Source of the DNA: Molossus alvarezi
Taxonomy: Eukaryota > Chordata > Mammalia > Chiroptera > Molossidae
DNA: 64,000 nt
Direction: 5' to 3'
NCBI GenBank assembly: GCA_037176705.1
Contig: CM073893.1
Span: 30,417,182 to 30,481,181 of the forward strand
Within the stretch, counting starts at the first letter, position 1; each line of letters opens with the position of its first letter. The notes beneath the pieces are model-generated. The model searched no databases. It saw only the letters and a program-made list of their open reading frames with translations, and was not told where the DNA came from. Positions 35,890-46,312 of the stretch are shown in pieces. The position numbers and the translations under genes are program-made.

Positions 35890-36120
35890 TTGCATGTATT
35901 AGAGTGGGAAAGTAGCATGAAGGAAAACTACCATTTAGCAAGTGCCATTATACTTCTTGTGCTGTGCTAACTCTTTCACCAAAATAATCACATTTAATCT
36001 TAATATACTTTATGAGGTCAATATTTTTTACCTATATGGAAAGGAAGAACATGCACTCTCAGAAAAGCTAGAGGAAGGATGGGCTTTCATAGATTGCAGA
36101 GATAGTCATCTGAAAAAAAA
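35890..36120 (-). mobile_element. MIR SINE
   Basis: 'tgtgctgtgctaactctttc', 'cacatttaatcttaatatac', 'tttatgaggtcaatattttt' and 'atggaaaggaagaacatgca' correspond in order to the reversed MIR core (gtgctaagcactttac, catttaatcctcacaac, tatgaggtaggtatt, aggaaactgaggcac). Diverged, without sharp ends. Confidence 0.7.
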
Positions 36121-36565
36121 AGGAACAACAACATTAGAATAGATTCATTTCAAGATCATCACTGTAGGGAGACTGTTTTTCATTGGTCTCTTGGGAGCAA
36201 GAGCAAAGGCGTTACAAAATTTTGTTCTTTGAAATCTTTACGAGACTTTTGTATCATAAACAGTTTTGTACAGTTTAGTATGAGCATTCCAGTTCCACCA
36301 TACTCAGTGTTCACTTTTACTGTTAGTTTTCATTTTTTGTGCTAGAATTTTTTGTTGAGGTGTGAAAGTATTTCACTGTAAATGTAATATTAATTTTTCT
36401 TATGATTAATCATATCAGTATTTTTACATGTGCTTATTGTTATTTAGAATATCCTCTTTTGTAAAATCTCTTTCAATTTTTTTACATTTTAAAATAGATT
36501 TTTTTAAAATATGAATATTATTTTTAAAAATCTTTTGTCAGATGAACATAAAAATGTCTCCCTTT

Positions 36566-36793
36566 GCCCAACTGGTGTGGCTCGGTGGTTGAGCATCAAC
36601 CCATGCACCAAGAGGTCACCTGTTCAATTCCCAGCCAGGGCACATTCCCAGGTTGTGGGCCCAATCCCCAGTAAGGGGCATGCAGCAGGCGGTCAATCAA
36701 TGTTCTCTCTCATTGATGTTTCTATCTCTCTCCCTCTCCCTTCCTCTCTCTCTAAGAAATCAATAAAGAAATAAAATCTAAAAAAAAAAAAAA
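36566..36793 (+). mobile_element. Ves SINE with TSD
   Basis: 'gcccaactggtgtggctcgg', box B 'gttcaattcccagccagg', 'acattcccaggttgtggg' and the tail 'aagaaatcaataaagaaat'. The TSD gtctcccttt is at 36556-36565 and 36794-36803. Confidence 0.93.
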
Positions 36794-36803
36794 GTCTCCC
36801 TTT

Positions 36804-37804
36804 TCATTGCTTGTTCTTTCTCAATTTTAATAGTATAATTTAATAAGTATAAGATCAAATATGAATAAAATCTATTTTATGAATCTCTGTCCTTTTGGTT
36901 TGCATTGTTTGTGTCCTGGATTTTTAAAAAGTGACTTTGACTCCTCTAATTCCATAAAAATATTCTCCTCTGTTATCATCTAACAATCTTTATGGTCTAT
37001 CTTGCAACAGATTGAACTGTTTAAAATAATAATATATAGTATTATATTATTATAAATGTTTTGATTTTAGTATTTGTATCTATTTTCATGACAATAAATT
37101 TTCTTTATTGAAATATTCTTGACATATTTATGGGAAAATAGTATGCACTCTTCATACTCAGATTTGAGAAATGTTTTTTTTATTTTTTTATATTATAAAA
37201 AATATATATATTGTTAATATTTTTTCTGTGTATTTGGAGAATTTACAAGTAAAGTCATCTAAGCATGCTATTTTTTTTTTGAAAATGTTCTGATCTTCAG
37301 ATTAAACTTCTTAATAAATGTAAGATAATTCATACATTTCCTTATTCTATAAGTTTTAATTTGTTGTGTTTTTCAAGGAGCAACTTATTACAAATAAGTT
37401 CTCAATAAATTTACTCAAAAATTTTAAATAATATATTCCAAGATATTTTTAAATTACTATAAACATCTAGAGAAATGCTCTCTTTTTATTTAATTTGGCA
37501 GTTGCTGTCTAGTTGTTTTCCCTTGACATTATTTCTAGAGTTTTAGCAGTTTTATTAGTTTTGGTGGACACCATTAAGTATCACATCCTTCTTCAGAAAG
37601 TCAGGACAAGTTCCCCTAACTGACTGGATTACTGTTGGAAGATGGAGATAGGCTATCGACCATCACTGGCAAGGGCCTCAGCAGTAGAGTACTGTTTCAT
37701 GCAAGGTCACCAGTCTTTCCAGGAACTCCAGGAATAGCTCAATGCAATGAATGATAAATACAAAGGCATAAAATCTCAGTCCTTTAAAATAATTGGGAAC
37801 AATT
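36804..37804. other. Unassigned AT-rich DNA
   Basis: A small old L1-like piece may lie at 37095-37180 ('tttattgaaatattcttgac'). The rest is unassigned. Confidence 0.4.
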
Positions 37805-37812
37805 CTATAGGG

Positions 37813-38037
37813 CAGTGGTTCTCAAACTTCCTAATGCCGGGACCCTTTAATACAGTTCCTCATGTTGTATGTGGGCATATATGCATGTGGGCGGACCCGC
37901 CTGGAGACAGACAGAGGAGCAGTGTCTCAGTTCCTAAGACCATCGGAAATATGTGTTTTCTGATGGTCTTAGGCAACCCCTGTGAAAGGGTCATTCGACC
38001 CCCAAAGGGATTGCGACCCATAGGTTGAGAACCGCTA
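37813..38037 (+). mobile_element. Non-autonomous hAT element, copy 1
   Basis: 225 bp bounded by inverted ends cagtggttctcaaac and ggttgagaaccgcta, with a perfect 8-bp TSD, ctataggg, at 37805-37812 and 38038-38045. An 8-bp TSD and CAG..CTG-like ends are hallmarks of hAT transposons. It has no coding capacity and must have been moved in trans. It contains a strong internal hairpin at 37933-37973. Similar to hAT/Charlie-type elements known in several mammals, including bats. Confidence 0.9.
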
Positions 38038-38716
38038 CTATAGGGCTATTTTAACTCCAGAGCTTCCCTGGGTATAGCTAAGGCCTGTATTGGTATATAT
38101 TGGTCTGTAGTCTTCACTGAGAATGATCTAAGGGGCTAGAACATACTTGTAGATAATAAAGATATTATTATATATAAGCCTTCTCTATATACACATACAT
38201 TAACAAGAAAATAGTATAAACCTGATTCTATAATAAATCACAAAAGCATGGAAGAAACAATGCCACAAACTATGTAAGGCAAAATAATAACATAATTGCA
38301 GTAAATTTAGAATAAGAGCTTGAAAGGTTTAAAGAAATGGGGATGTTGAGTCAATTCTCTAAGGCCAGAAAATACACTAGATGACTTTTTTTCACAGGAG
38401 AGCTCAGATGATATACCTGTCACTTACAAAAGTGACAAGAATGTGTTCCTGAAGGGGAACCAGCATCACTAAGAAGTTCCTATGGTATCTAAACTCTATA
38501 AACTAGAGCTTATGGTAGGACATGCCACTAGAGATTGGCGCTCCTCAACAGTGATACAGTGATTGAAATAGAGCAATAGTATCAGTGATAGAAGTAGAGA
38601 CTCCAAACTTAGAAGGTAGGATGTATCATTTAATTCAGAAACCAAATGGGTCTTTCAAATTAATCGTTGTAGTAGAACTTCTCACAATCACTTAGCTTCT
38701 CTTATGTATTTTTCTT

Positions 38717-38719
<3 letters not shown>

Positions 38720-38754
<35 letters not shown>
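38720..38754. repeat. (TG)n microsatellite
   Basis: About seventeen uninterrupted TG units. Confidence 0.95.
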
Positions 38755-38758
<4 letters not shown>

Positions 38759-38944
38759 AAACTGGATATTTTCTACTGTCCATTGTCCAGTTCACTTATC
38801 CTCTCTTCTTCTGTTTCTAATATTCTTTCAAATTTAAGTGCTAATTTATAAATATTACTTATTGTATTTTTCAGTTTTATAATTTTCATTTGATTCTACT
38901 TTTCTAGTCAATTTTCCTTTTCATTAACTTTCTTTAATATTTTA

Positions 38945-39030
38945 ATAATAGCTTTATTTTTAAATTAAATTATTTTTTCCATCACCATTTATCCCCTCTA
39001 TACCATTTTTACCTCCACCCACCCAAGATT
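38945..39030 (-). mobile_element. Short L1 3'-end fragment
   Basis: 'tttttccatcaccatttatc', 'ccctctataccatttttacc' and the following 'tccacccacccaag' resemble a reversed L1 3'UTR like the one at 26880-26950. Very short and diverged. Confidence 0.5.
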
Positions 39031-40313
39031 CATAATAGCTATTTTTAAATCTGTCATATAACTATAATAAAAGATTGCTTCTAGATCTGTTTCTATTGCA
39101 TCTTTCCTCTATTGAATTTTGGTAATAAGATGCTGTCTCCTGTCCTGACTGAAAGAATTAAATGTTGAGTTTAGCACATGGAAATTATAGAGTTTGGGGT
39201 GGTGGGTATTATTGATTGTCTTTAGTTTTTCTCTGTCAGGCAATTGGAATACAGGAAAATCAGTGTGATATGATCAAGATTGAATTTCAGACTTTGGGAG
39301 AGTCATGTTATTTTTGGTTTGCCTTAATTCTTTGGATATGGAATTTTAGAGGTAACATTAGAAAGTTTGTGTTTTCACTAGAACCCTACTCATTGGCATG
39401 CTCTTATCTCAATGTCTTGACTTCCTTGACTGTGGGACTGCCAACATTCTAGCCTAGATTTTTAGCACTTTAGCAGTTGTTTTCTATATTGTTTCTGCCT
39501 CTAACTTGATACCTGATAACTCAGATCTCTGCAAAATCTTTGAAAACCAATTGCATGCATAATGTCTGATACATTTCTCTGAAGTTTCTTATTCTCAAGG
39601 ATTTAATCTCTTGAATCCTAGATGACTCAGTAGCTTTGATGTGAGCATTTTTCCAATCTTGTCTAGTGAGATGGTTACAATTTTTAGGCTGCTATTTTTT
39701 GACAGACCTTTATGCTCAAACTGTGAATGGGAAAATGCCTCATAAGAAGAGGAATAAAAATAAGCAAAGGTAGAAGTAAGGTTCATTTAAATTAATTTAT
39801 TTTAGCCCTAAGATATTTGTCCCTAAAGCCATTAAAACCAGAGTATTTTTGTAAAGTCTTTCCAGTGTTTATAGTTCTTCATGTGAAAAACTCCATCATA
39901 GTCAGAAGAGATACCATAAAATCCAAATGTTTTCTGAAATGTCATTCTTTCTTTATATTTCATCCATTCCCAGGAATAATTCATTTCACTCTCCCCTCTA
40001 ATCTTCATTAATACAGATGTATAGCATTTACCAATTTCCTTCAAAATAGTAATCTACCTTTACCTAGTTTTTCTGTTCCTGTTCAATCCCTATGCACTGT
40101 AGCATTCTTGTAGAGAGGGTGCATATCTTATACATCCTGATGTTGAACCTACCTTTGACTCATACTGAGTAAACATTGCTGGTGCTATTAAACTGAAGTT
40201 CTGTTCAAGGGAGCACATTTATGCCCCTCACATAATTCTCTATATTTATAACTATGTTAAAGATAATGACATTAAAATGTCATTAGCAGTTTAATTTTTC
40301 CTACCTAGTTATT
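39031..40313. other. Unassigned DNA
   Basis: No gene supported. Frames at 39216-39452, 39595-39786 and 39817-40044 have no recognised similarity. Confidence 0.45.
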
Positions 40314-40321
40314 CTCTAGAG

Positions 40322-40545
40322 TAGTGATTCTCAACCTTCCTAGTGCTGCAACCCTTTAATACAGTTCCTCATGTTCTATGTGGGTGTAGCTGCATGTGGT
40401 CGGACTCCCCTGGAGACGGATAGAGGAACAGCATCTCGGTTCCTAAGACTATCAGAAATATGTGTTTTCCGATAGTCTTAGGCGACCCCTGTGAAAGGGT
40501 TGTTCAACCCCCAAGGGGTTAGAACCCACAGGTTGAGAACTGCTG
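40322..40545 (+). mobile_element. Non-autonomous hAT element, copy 2
   Basis: 224 bp, ends tagtgattctcaacc and ggttgagaactgctg, perfect 8-bp TSD ctctagag at 40314-40321 and 40546-40553. Clearly related to copy 1 along its whole length. The internal hairpin is at 40442-40482. Confidence 0.92.
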
Positions 40546-40553
40546 CTCTAGAG

Positions 40554-41212
40554 TAATTCAAGACTATTAGTTTATTCTACTTGCTATACTTAACAAAAGA
40601 TCAAGTTAACCCAATAAAATAAAACAGAATAATACAGCACTTTACAAGTTTTAGTAATTCTTCTTTATGATGTCTAAAAATGTCATGCTTTAAGAAAAAA
40701 AAAGGTTTGGGTTATATATTACATCAGGGGTTGGTTATTTTCATTGTTAAAATCATATCGCTAATTTAAAAATTTAAAACTCTCTTGACAAATACAGCAA
40801 ATCATTTTAACATGGTCAATTTAGCATTTTAAAATATATGAATATGCATTTAAATATGAATATTTGCATCTTTTCTGTTTAAATGATTGACAGAAATGTA
40901 GCTTTTGTTTTGTTTTTGAGAATAACAACAGCTTTTTCTCTCATGCAGGTGCCACATAATAAATGTGTTAATAAAAGGGAAAATATATTTCTCTTTCTTG
41001 TTATTAGGATTTTTCCATGGGCATCACTATAGATACATGGATAATTTTGACTTATTTAAAAATAATAATAAACAATTGTCATTTCTGTTTCTTTGGTATT
41101 TTTTATTTTATTATTACATTTAGAATTTAATATGGATTAAAAAATCATGTTAATTATAGTACTAAGTATTATGTCAAACCCCTTTAAGGTAAAATTATTT
41201 CTTACACCTAAA
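40554..41212. other. Unassigned AT-rich DNA
   Basis: Nothing recognised. Confidence 0.45.
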
Positions 41213-41227
41213 CAGGTTGGTATTTTT

Positions 41228-41480
41228 TTGTTGTTATTTTTTGTTTGATTTTTAATCTTCATCCAAGGGTATTTTTCCATTGAATTTTAGATAGAGTGGA
41301 TGGAAGGGAGGGAGAGAAACATCAATGTGAGAGAAGCACATTGCCTGGTTGCCTCCTACACAATCCCAAACAGTGCCGGGGATCACCTGAAACCCATGGA
41401 CATGCTCTTTTTGGGAATCGAACCTGCAACCCTCTGGTTTATAGGCCTATGCTCTAACCACTGAGCAAAACTTGCCAGGG
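41228..41480 (-). mobile_element. Second-type SINE, older copy
   Basis: 'aatcttcatccaagggtatt' (decayed hairpin motif), 'gatagagtggatggaaggga', 'gaaacatcaatgtgagagaa', 'gggaatcgaacctgcaaccc' and the head 'gcaaaacttgccagggc'. Flanks caggttggtatttt (41213 on) and caggttgctgtttt (41481 on) are an imperfect TSD. Confidence 0.85.
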
Positions 41481-41489
41481 CAGGTTGCT

Positions 41490-42470
41490 GTTTTATATTC
41501 TGCAATGTCTTTCTTGATTCCAATAGTAACTAATTAGCATGGGATTCTTAAACCATGGACAGCATGCTATATGTTGAGCAATATTTTGAGCCAAAAAGTT
41601 TTAAAAAACACAAATAAATAAATAAATCTGGTTAATTACTCCATATTATTTCTCAAGAGTTATAAAAAGGTACTACTAAATTAAGAATACTATTAATATC
41701 AGAAGTAGAAATAGATGGCCTATAACATTCATGAACGTAGTGTGGATAAGAGGAAGCTCGTGCAAAGTTAATTACAATATCTCTGGGAAAATCTACATTA
41801 CAAGATAGTAGAAACTATGAATATATTTATATAGTGTGTGTGTGGAGAAAATTTACATAAAATGTAAAAAAAATTAGAGATGGCACATTGGGCCCATGTC
41901 CAAGTAAAGAAGACTATCTCGAGAGAGAGAGAAAATAAGTTCCATAAGGAAAAATTCATTCCTAAATCTTTTTCAGTTCTCATAAACTTCTCTTTTCTGA
42001 GATATTATTTTATGTCCTAAAATAATCTATGTAAAATGTTATATTGTTAAATATGGCATAAATGTAATGGTTCTATTGAAATAAATAAATGTGAGCACTT
42101 TTGTGTTGAAATGCTGAAGAACATTTGTGTCTTTCCCTAACTCCCGATTAAAAGAGATATCTTTTAATCAATATGTCATAGTAACTCATGACTAAAATTC
42201 TATTATCTCTAGAATTTATGACTGTGCTATCTGAAATAAGGAGTCATATTGCTTAAGAGAGTTTCTCTATGAAAACATTCAGACATTAATAATATCTATC
42301 AGTAGCACATAATATATGGAAGATTTAAAACAGTAGGCACAAAGCATACTCTTTGAAGTTCAAAAACTATTTTAAATAGCAAAAAATCTTTAACATAGAA
42401 AGGCCCAGGAAGATCGTCTATGCTTTTAACTCATATTCAGTAGGATCCAGTGCTTACTGATGACTTGTTT
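41490..42470. other. Unassigned AT-rich DNA
   Basis: No gene or repeat recognised. Confidence 0.45.
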
Positions 42471-42481
42471 AAATAGTATTG

Positions 42482-42736
42482 GCCCTGGTCAGTTTGGCTC
42501 AGTGGTTAGAGCGTCAGCCTGCAGTCCACAGAGACCTAGGTTCGGTTCCCGCTAAGGGCACGTACCTCAGTTGCAGTTTGTCCCCTGCATGTGGGTGGCA
42601 ACCACTTGATGTGACTCTCTCATGTTGATGTTTCTCTCTCTCTCAACCTCCCTCTCTCCCTCCCACCCTATCTGAAGGTAAATGAAAAAAAAAAAGTCCT
42701 CAGGTGAGGATAAAATAATAATAATAATAATAAAAT
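42482..42736 (+). mobile_element. Second-type SINE with TSD
   Basis: 'gccctggtcagtttggctca', 'ggttcggttcccgctaaggg', 'cacgtacctcagttgcag', the hairpin motif 'gtcctcaggtgaggat' and a tail of ataat repeats. The 11-bp TSD aaatagtattg is at 42471-42481 and 42737-42747. Confidence 0.94.
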
Positions 42737-42914
42737 AAATAGTATTGACCTACTGTGTTAATGAAGATGACATCAAGCCTATTACAAGTCAAAGGATAAC
42801 TGTTTTTGTTTTTAAAAGGAATTGGCTAGTATATCTTCTTGTGTTCAAAACTTTCTAAAAACAACCCCATTTTTAGTTATAAAAATTAGATTACTTTAAG
42901 AAATGATAGATGAA

Positions 42915-42937
42915 TATATATATATATATATAGAGAG
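42915..42937. repeat. (TA)n tract
   Basis: Short TA run followed by 'gagagagatatatgg'. Simple sequence. Confidence 0.85.
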
Positions 42938-43100
42938 AGATATATGGAAAAAACAAAGCACACAGACAAAAATATATATGCAAACACATATAACACAAAT
43001 CCAGAAAAAAAAATCAGTCTTGATCTGTGTGTCAAACATTTTTATCACTTTAATACTAATTATGAAATAGAGATCTAATGACTACAATTTCACCAAGATG

Positions 43101-43269
43101 GTCTCTCTCTCTTTTTTTTTTGTGCAATTTTTATTAATTTATTTTTGTTACAGATGTTTCTCCTTTTTCCCCCCTAGATACCCTCCTCCGAACCCTGTGC
43201 CACCCCATAGCATTATTATTGTCTATGTCCACTGGTTACACATACATGCATATAAGTTCTTTGTTTATC
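43101..43269 (-). mobile_element. L1 tail with TSD
   Basis: Reversed L1 3'UTR end: 'ttattaatttatttttgtta', 'cagatgtttctcctttttcc', 'tgtctatgtccactggttac' and 'catgcatataagttctttg'. Flanks tcaccaagat (43090-43099) and tcactaagat (43270-43279) give a 10-bp TSD with one mismatch. Strongly 5'-truncated. Confidence 0.82.
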
Positions 43270-43279
43270 TCACTAAGAT

Positions 43280-43939
43280 ATTCTTAAAAACCCCCAAAAT
43301 TTAGATCTCTTTTCCTTGCCTAATGCTATTTAACTGGAAAGTTAGTTACGAGCTGGCCTGCAGACACTCCTTGTACTTCATGTGTTCCCTTTTCTACTCT
43401 CAAAATGTTTTCTATGCTGTTTAAAGCAACTTATGCCCTACTTCCTAAAAATCTCCACTATCATCACCCCAAACTACTTTCTTTAATATGATGTCAAAAT
43501 ATCAGAGAATGAATTGTATTGTGGGTGTGGGTGTGTTTGACATCTTAAAAAAAAAACCACAAAAAAACCTTTCTGGCTGGGATGAAACTACCCTTCCCTA
43601 GGCTAGCCAACTCTTTGTCATAGCAAAGGGACTAACTGAGAACATATGTAAACTGGCCATTCCTGAGCCATACTTCTTTTTTTTTTTTAGCCCATGTACC
43701 TCAGGAGGCAATAACCCTCTGCTTAAATCATTTCGGGGTCAGCTTCCAGGTAGCTAGAAAGCATTTCTATAGCCCAAAGCCCACTGAAGACCTTATTCAA
43801 ACTAGCCAATACCACACTGTTTATTATCCCCAAAGAAAACCCCCAAAAGGCTGCTATAAGTATCCTCTACCAACTCTCTTTTCTCTCCTCTCCACCCTGG
43901 TGTTGTTTTTCTTCTTCTTTTTTTGTTTTTTTGTTTTTG
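43280..43939. other. Unassigned DNA
   Basis: No gene supported. Poly-T/poly-A runs occur at 43548-43567 and 43678-43688. Confidence 0.4.
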
Positions 43940-44083
43940 GAGCCCTGGCCCATGTGGTTCAATTGGCTGGAGCTTGTCTTTTTTTTTTTTTTTTTTTTGG
44001 TACATGCCCCTAGCAGGAACGGAACCCGGAACTCTCTGGTCCGCAGGCCAATGCTCCAACCGCTGAGCCAAACTGGCCTGGGC
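43940..44083. mobile_element. Head-to-head SINE fragments
   Basis: A 5' SINE head in plus orientation ('gagccctggcccatgtggtt', about 40 nt) is followed by a 20-nt T-run and then the 5' half of a second-type SINE in reverse ('ggtacatgcccctagcagga', 'cggaacccggaactctctgg', ending 'gccaaactggcctgggc'). Flanking 'cctggtgttgtttttct' and 'cctgatgtttttct' may be a decayed TSD around the whole. Confidence 0.7.
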
Positions 44084-44089
44084 AATCCT

Positions 44090-45300
44090 GATGTTTTTCT
44101 ATGAGGTCCTGCACAGCAGGCATGCCTCCTATCTCTAGACTAGTGAGTATAATAAAAATGAGTATTTTTATTAGAAAAAAATAGTTTTCAAAAGTGTCTT
44201 TTAATTCTATTATTTCAGCAAATTTAATTTAAATTTTAAAGTTGTTTCTCCAAAATTGAATTTTAAAAATATATTTTAAAGTGAGATGCTATATCTCTTT
44301 CTTTTTTGGGGACAAGGGCTTCTAACAATAATAAATAGAGGTGAAATAAAAATTCTAAATGTATTTACATATACATATTTAGATGATTGTGAATAATATT
44401 AACTTTTAACAACCATCTTAAGTCTCATCAATAAATGTTAGGCAATTGAAATACATGTCTAAAAACTTTCCTTACTATTGTTGTACATATTGATCATCAG
44501 GTTAAACATCCAAAAACATCCGGTCCTTATCTTGAATAAAATCCGTTTTTCCTCACTGAGAGACTCCTCCATAATTTAGCTCCACTCAATCCTTCAAATA
44601 TTATACTATATTTTATCTCCAATCAAGATTGCCTTCTAATATTTATTCTTCAATATTCTTTATTCATTTACATATATATATATATATTTTCCAAAATTTT
44701 AGACATGAATTTGAGTAAAGTAAGTTGCTGACATCTTTCTCTGAGTACATTTGAATATCACCTGATCCTTCACATTCCTGGAAAGACCCGTGGCTTGCTT
44801 GGTAAAAAGACAAGTTTAAATTTTAATGCTTTGGCTGAAATGCTATTAGATCATTTTTAACAAAGACTAAGTGTAATAGCTTTGGCAGCTTTCTACAAAG
44901 ATCCACTCTTGACTCTTGCAAAAACTTCACAATAACACTATTGGTTGTGTTTTGTGACTAATATAAAAGTTAGTTGTAGTATATTCTGTAAGATTGATAC
45001 CTTTTTTATGCATCTACTTTCTCATTTTTATTACTGAGCAATGAAAAAATTATAGACACCAATATCTCAGTATATCAACAATTGTAAAATACAAATATAT
45101 GTTTCGTAATAAAATAGTCACCTAATATATTTTATCAGTGTAGAAATGTACCAGGAAAAATAGACAAAATTAAATTGTCTATAAACCATTCCTTAAAATG
45201 GTATAAAGTTTTGACTATTTTGATAGGAAAACTTGAAGTATATAACTAAGTCTTTCAAAGTGTGTGAAAGTTCCTAGTTATTTATGAATATTTCAAGTTA
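44090..45300. other. Unassigned AT-rich DNA
   Basis: Nothing recognised beyond a short TA tract at about 44672-44688. Confidence 0.45.
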
Positions 45301-45306
45301 TTTTCT

Positions 45307-45633
45307 TTATTCCTTGTTAATTGCTTGTGACAGCCAAGAGTTAAAATATGGGTATCCTATTATATAATGCAGAAGAACAGCTGCAACACAGTCTGCTTCT
45401 GCTGATGCTCTTGACAATGTGTCTCCTAATGCCCTAAAAACAGCTTCTCCCTGCATGGCTGTTACTTCACACTCCCAAACTCCTACAACTGGCCTACTGA
45501 AATATTCAAGTGCCATCTTGAGGAAAATCCATTTCCACCCATAGCAAAGAGCAAGACAAATGTAAGTGAGGACAGAAAAATAAAACAAAGTACTGATAGC
45601 GTGACTGTCCTGGTTCCTTGACAACACATCCAA
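45307..45633 (-). pseudogene. Possible retropseudogene, unidentified
   Basis: A 108-codon reverse frame has less biased composition than other frames here. It has a hydrophobic stretch (ISTLFYFSVLTYICLALCYG), then a mixed segment with VVGVWECEVTAMQGEAVF and LSRASAEADCVAAVLLHYI. An aataaa overlaps its stop codon. An overlapping frame at 45506-45715 could be the upstream part after a frameshift. I do not recognise the protein; it may be chance. Confidence 0.25.
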
Positions 45634-45639
45634 AATAAA

Positions 45640-46219
45640 TTAACTTTTTCAAGAAATTTGTATCAATTCTGTTCATATGTAAAATTGATCTACAGAAACT
45701 GTTCAAGTTATTCAAAGAAAGAAATTATAGAAAAATCAAAGGAAATATTGCAACAATAACAGGTAACTTAACTCTAGTAATTCCTCTGCTAAAATTACAG
45801 ACATCAATGCTTGTTTCCTGGGAAGTTTCAGATTAGCCCCTAAACATATTAAAGTTTTTTTTCTAGACAGGTTTCACATGACTTGAGCCAGGGATCTGTT
45901 CTCACTTCATCAATATCAATTCTACAGATTAATATCAGAATCAGTGTTTGCAATGTGCCTCCTGCTAGTGAGAACTGGTTGTTCCTGAAATAATTTTCCT
46001 GTACCTACTGTCTTTAGTCATTTTAACCTAGTTTCAATGAAGCTCTTAATCTAACAAAGGTAAATACATTGCTTGATAAAGTATGAGCTCCATGACCCCC
46101 AAGAGTACTCAGTTTTTAAAAGTCCCTATGGTTGTATATAAATAAATCTTGATAAATTATACTTAAATCTTTGAAGGAAGAAGATAAAAAATAATAATGG
46201 AACAAAAATGTTATGAATC
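45640..46219. other. Unassigned DNA
   Basis: Nothing recognised. Confidence 0.4.
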
Positions 46220-46221
46220 TT

Positions 46222-46312
46222 TATTTTCCATTTTATTGAAATTATTGAGTGATACTGGTTAACAAAATTACACAGGTTTCAGGTACAGAATTCCACAACA
46301 CATCATCTGTAC
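46222..46312 (-). mobile_element. L1 3'-end fragment
   Basis: 'ttattgaaattattgagtga', 'actggttaacaaaattacac', 'aggtttcaggtacagaattc' and 'cacaacacatcatctgtac' match a reversed laurasiatherian L1 3' end like that at 26753-27122. Confidence 0.75.
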
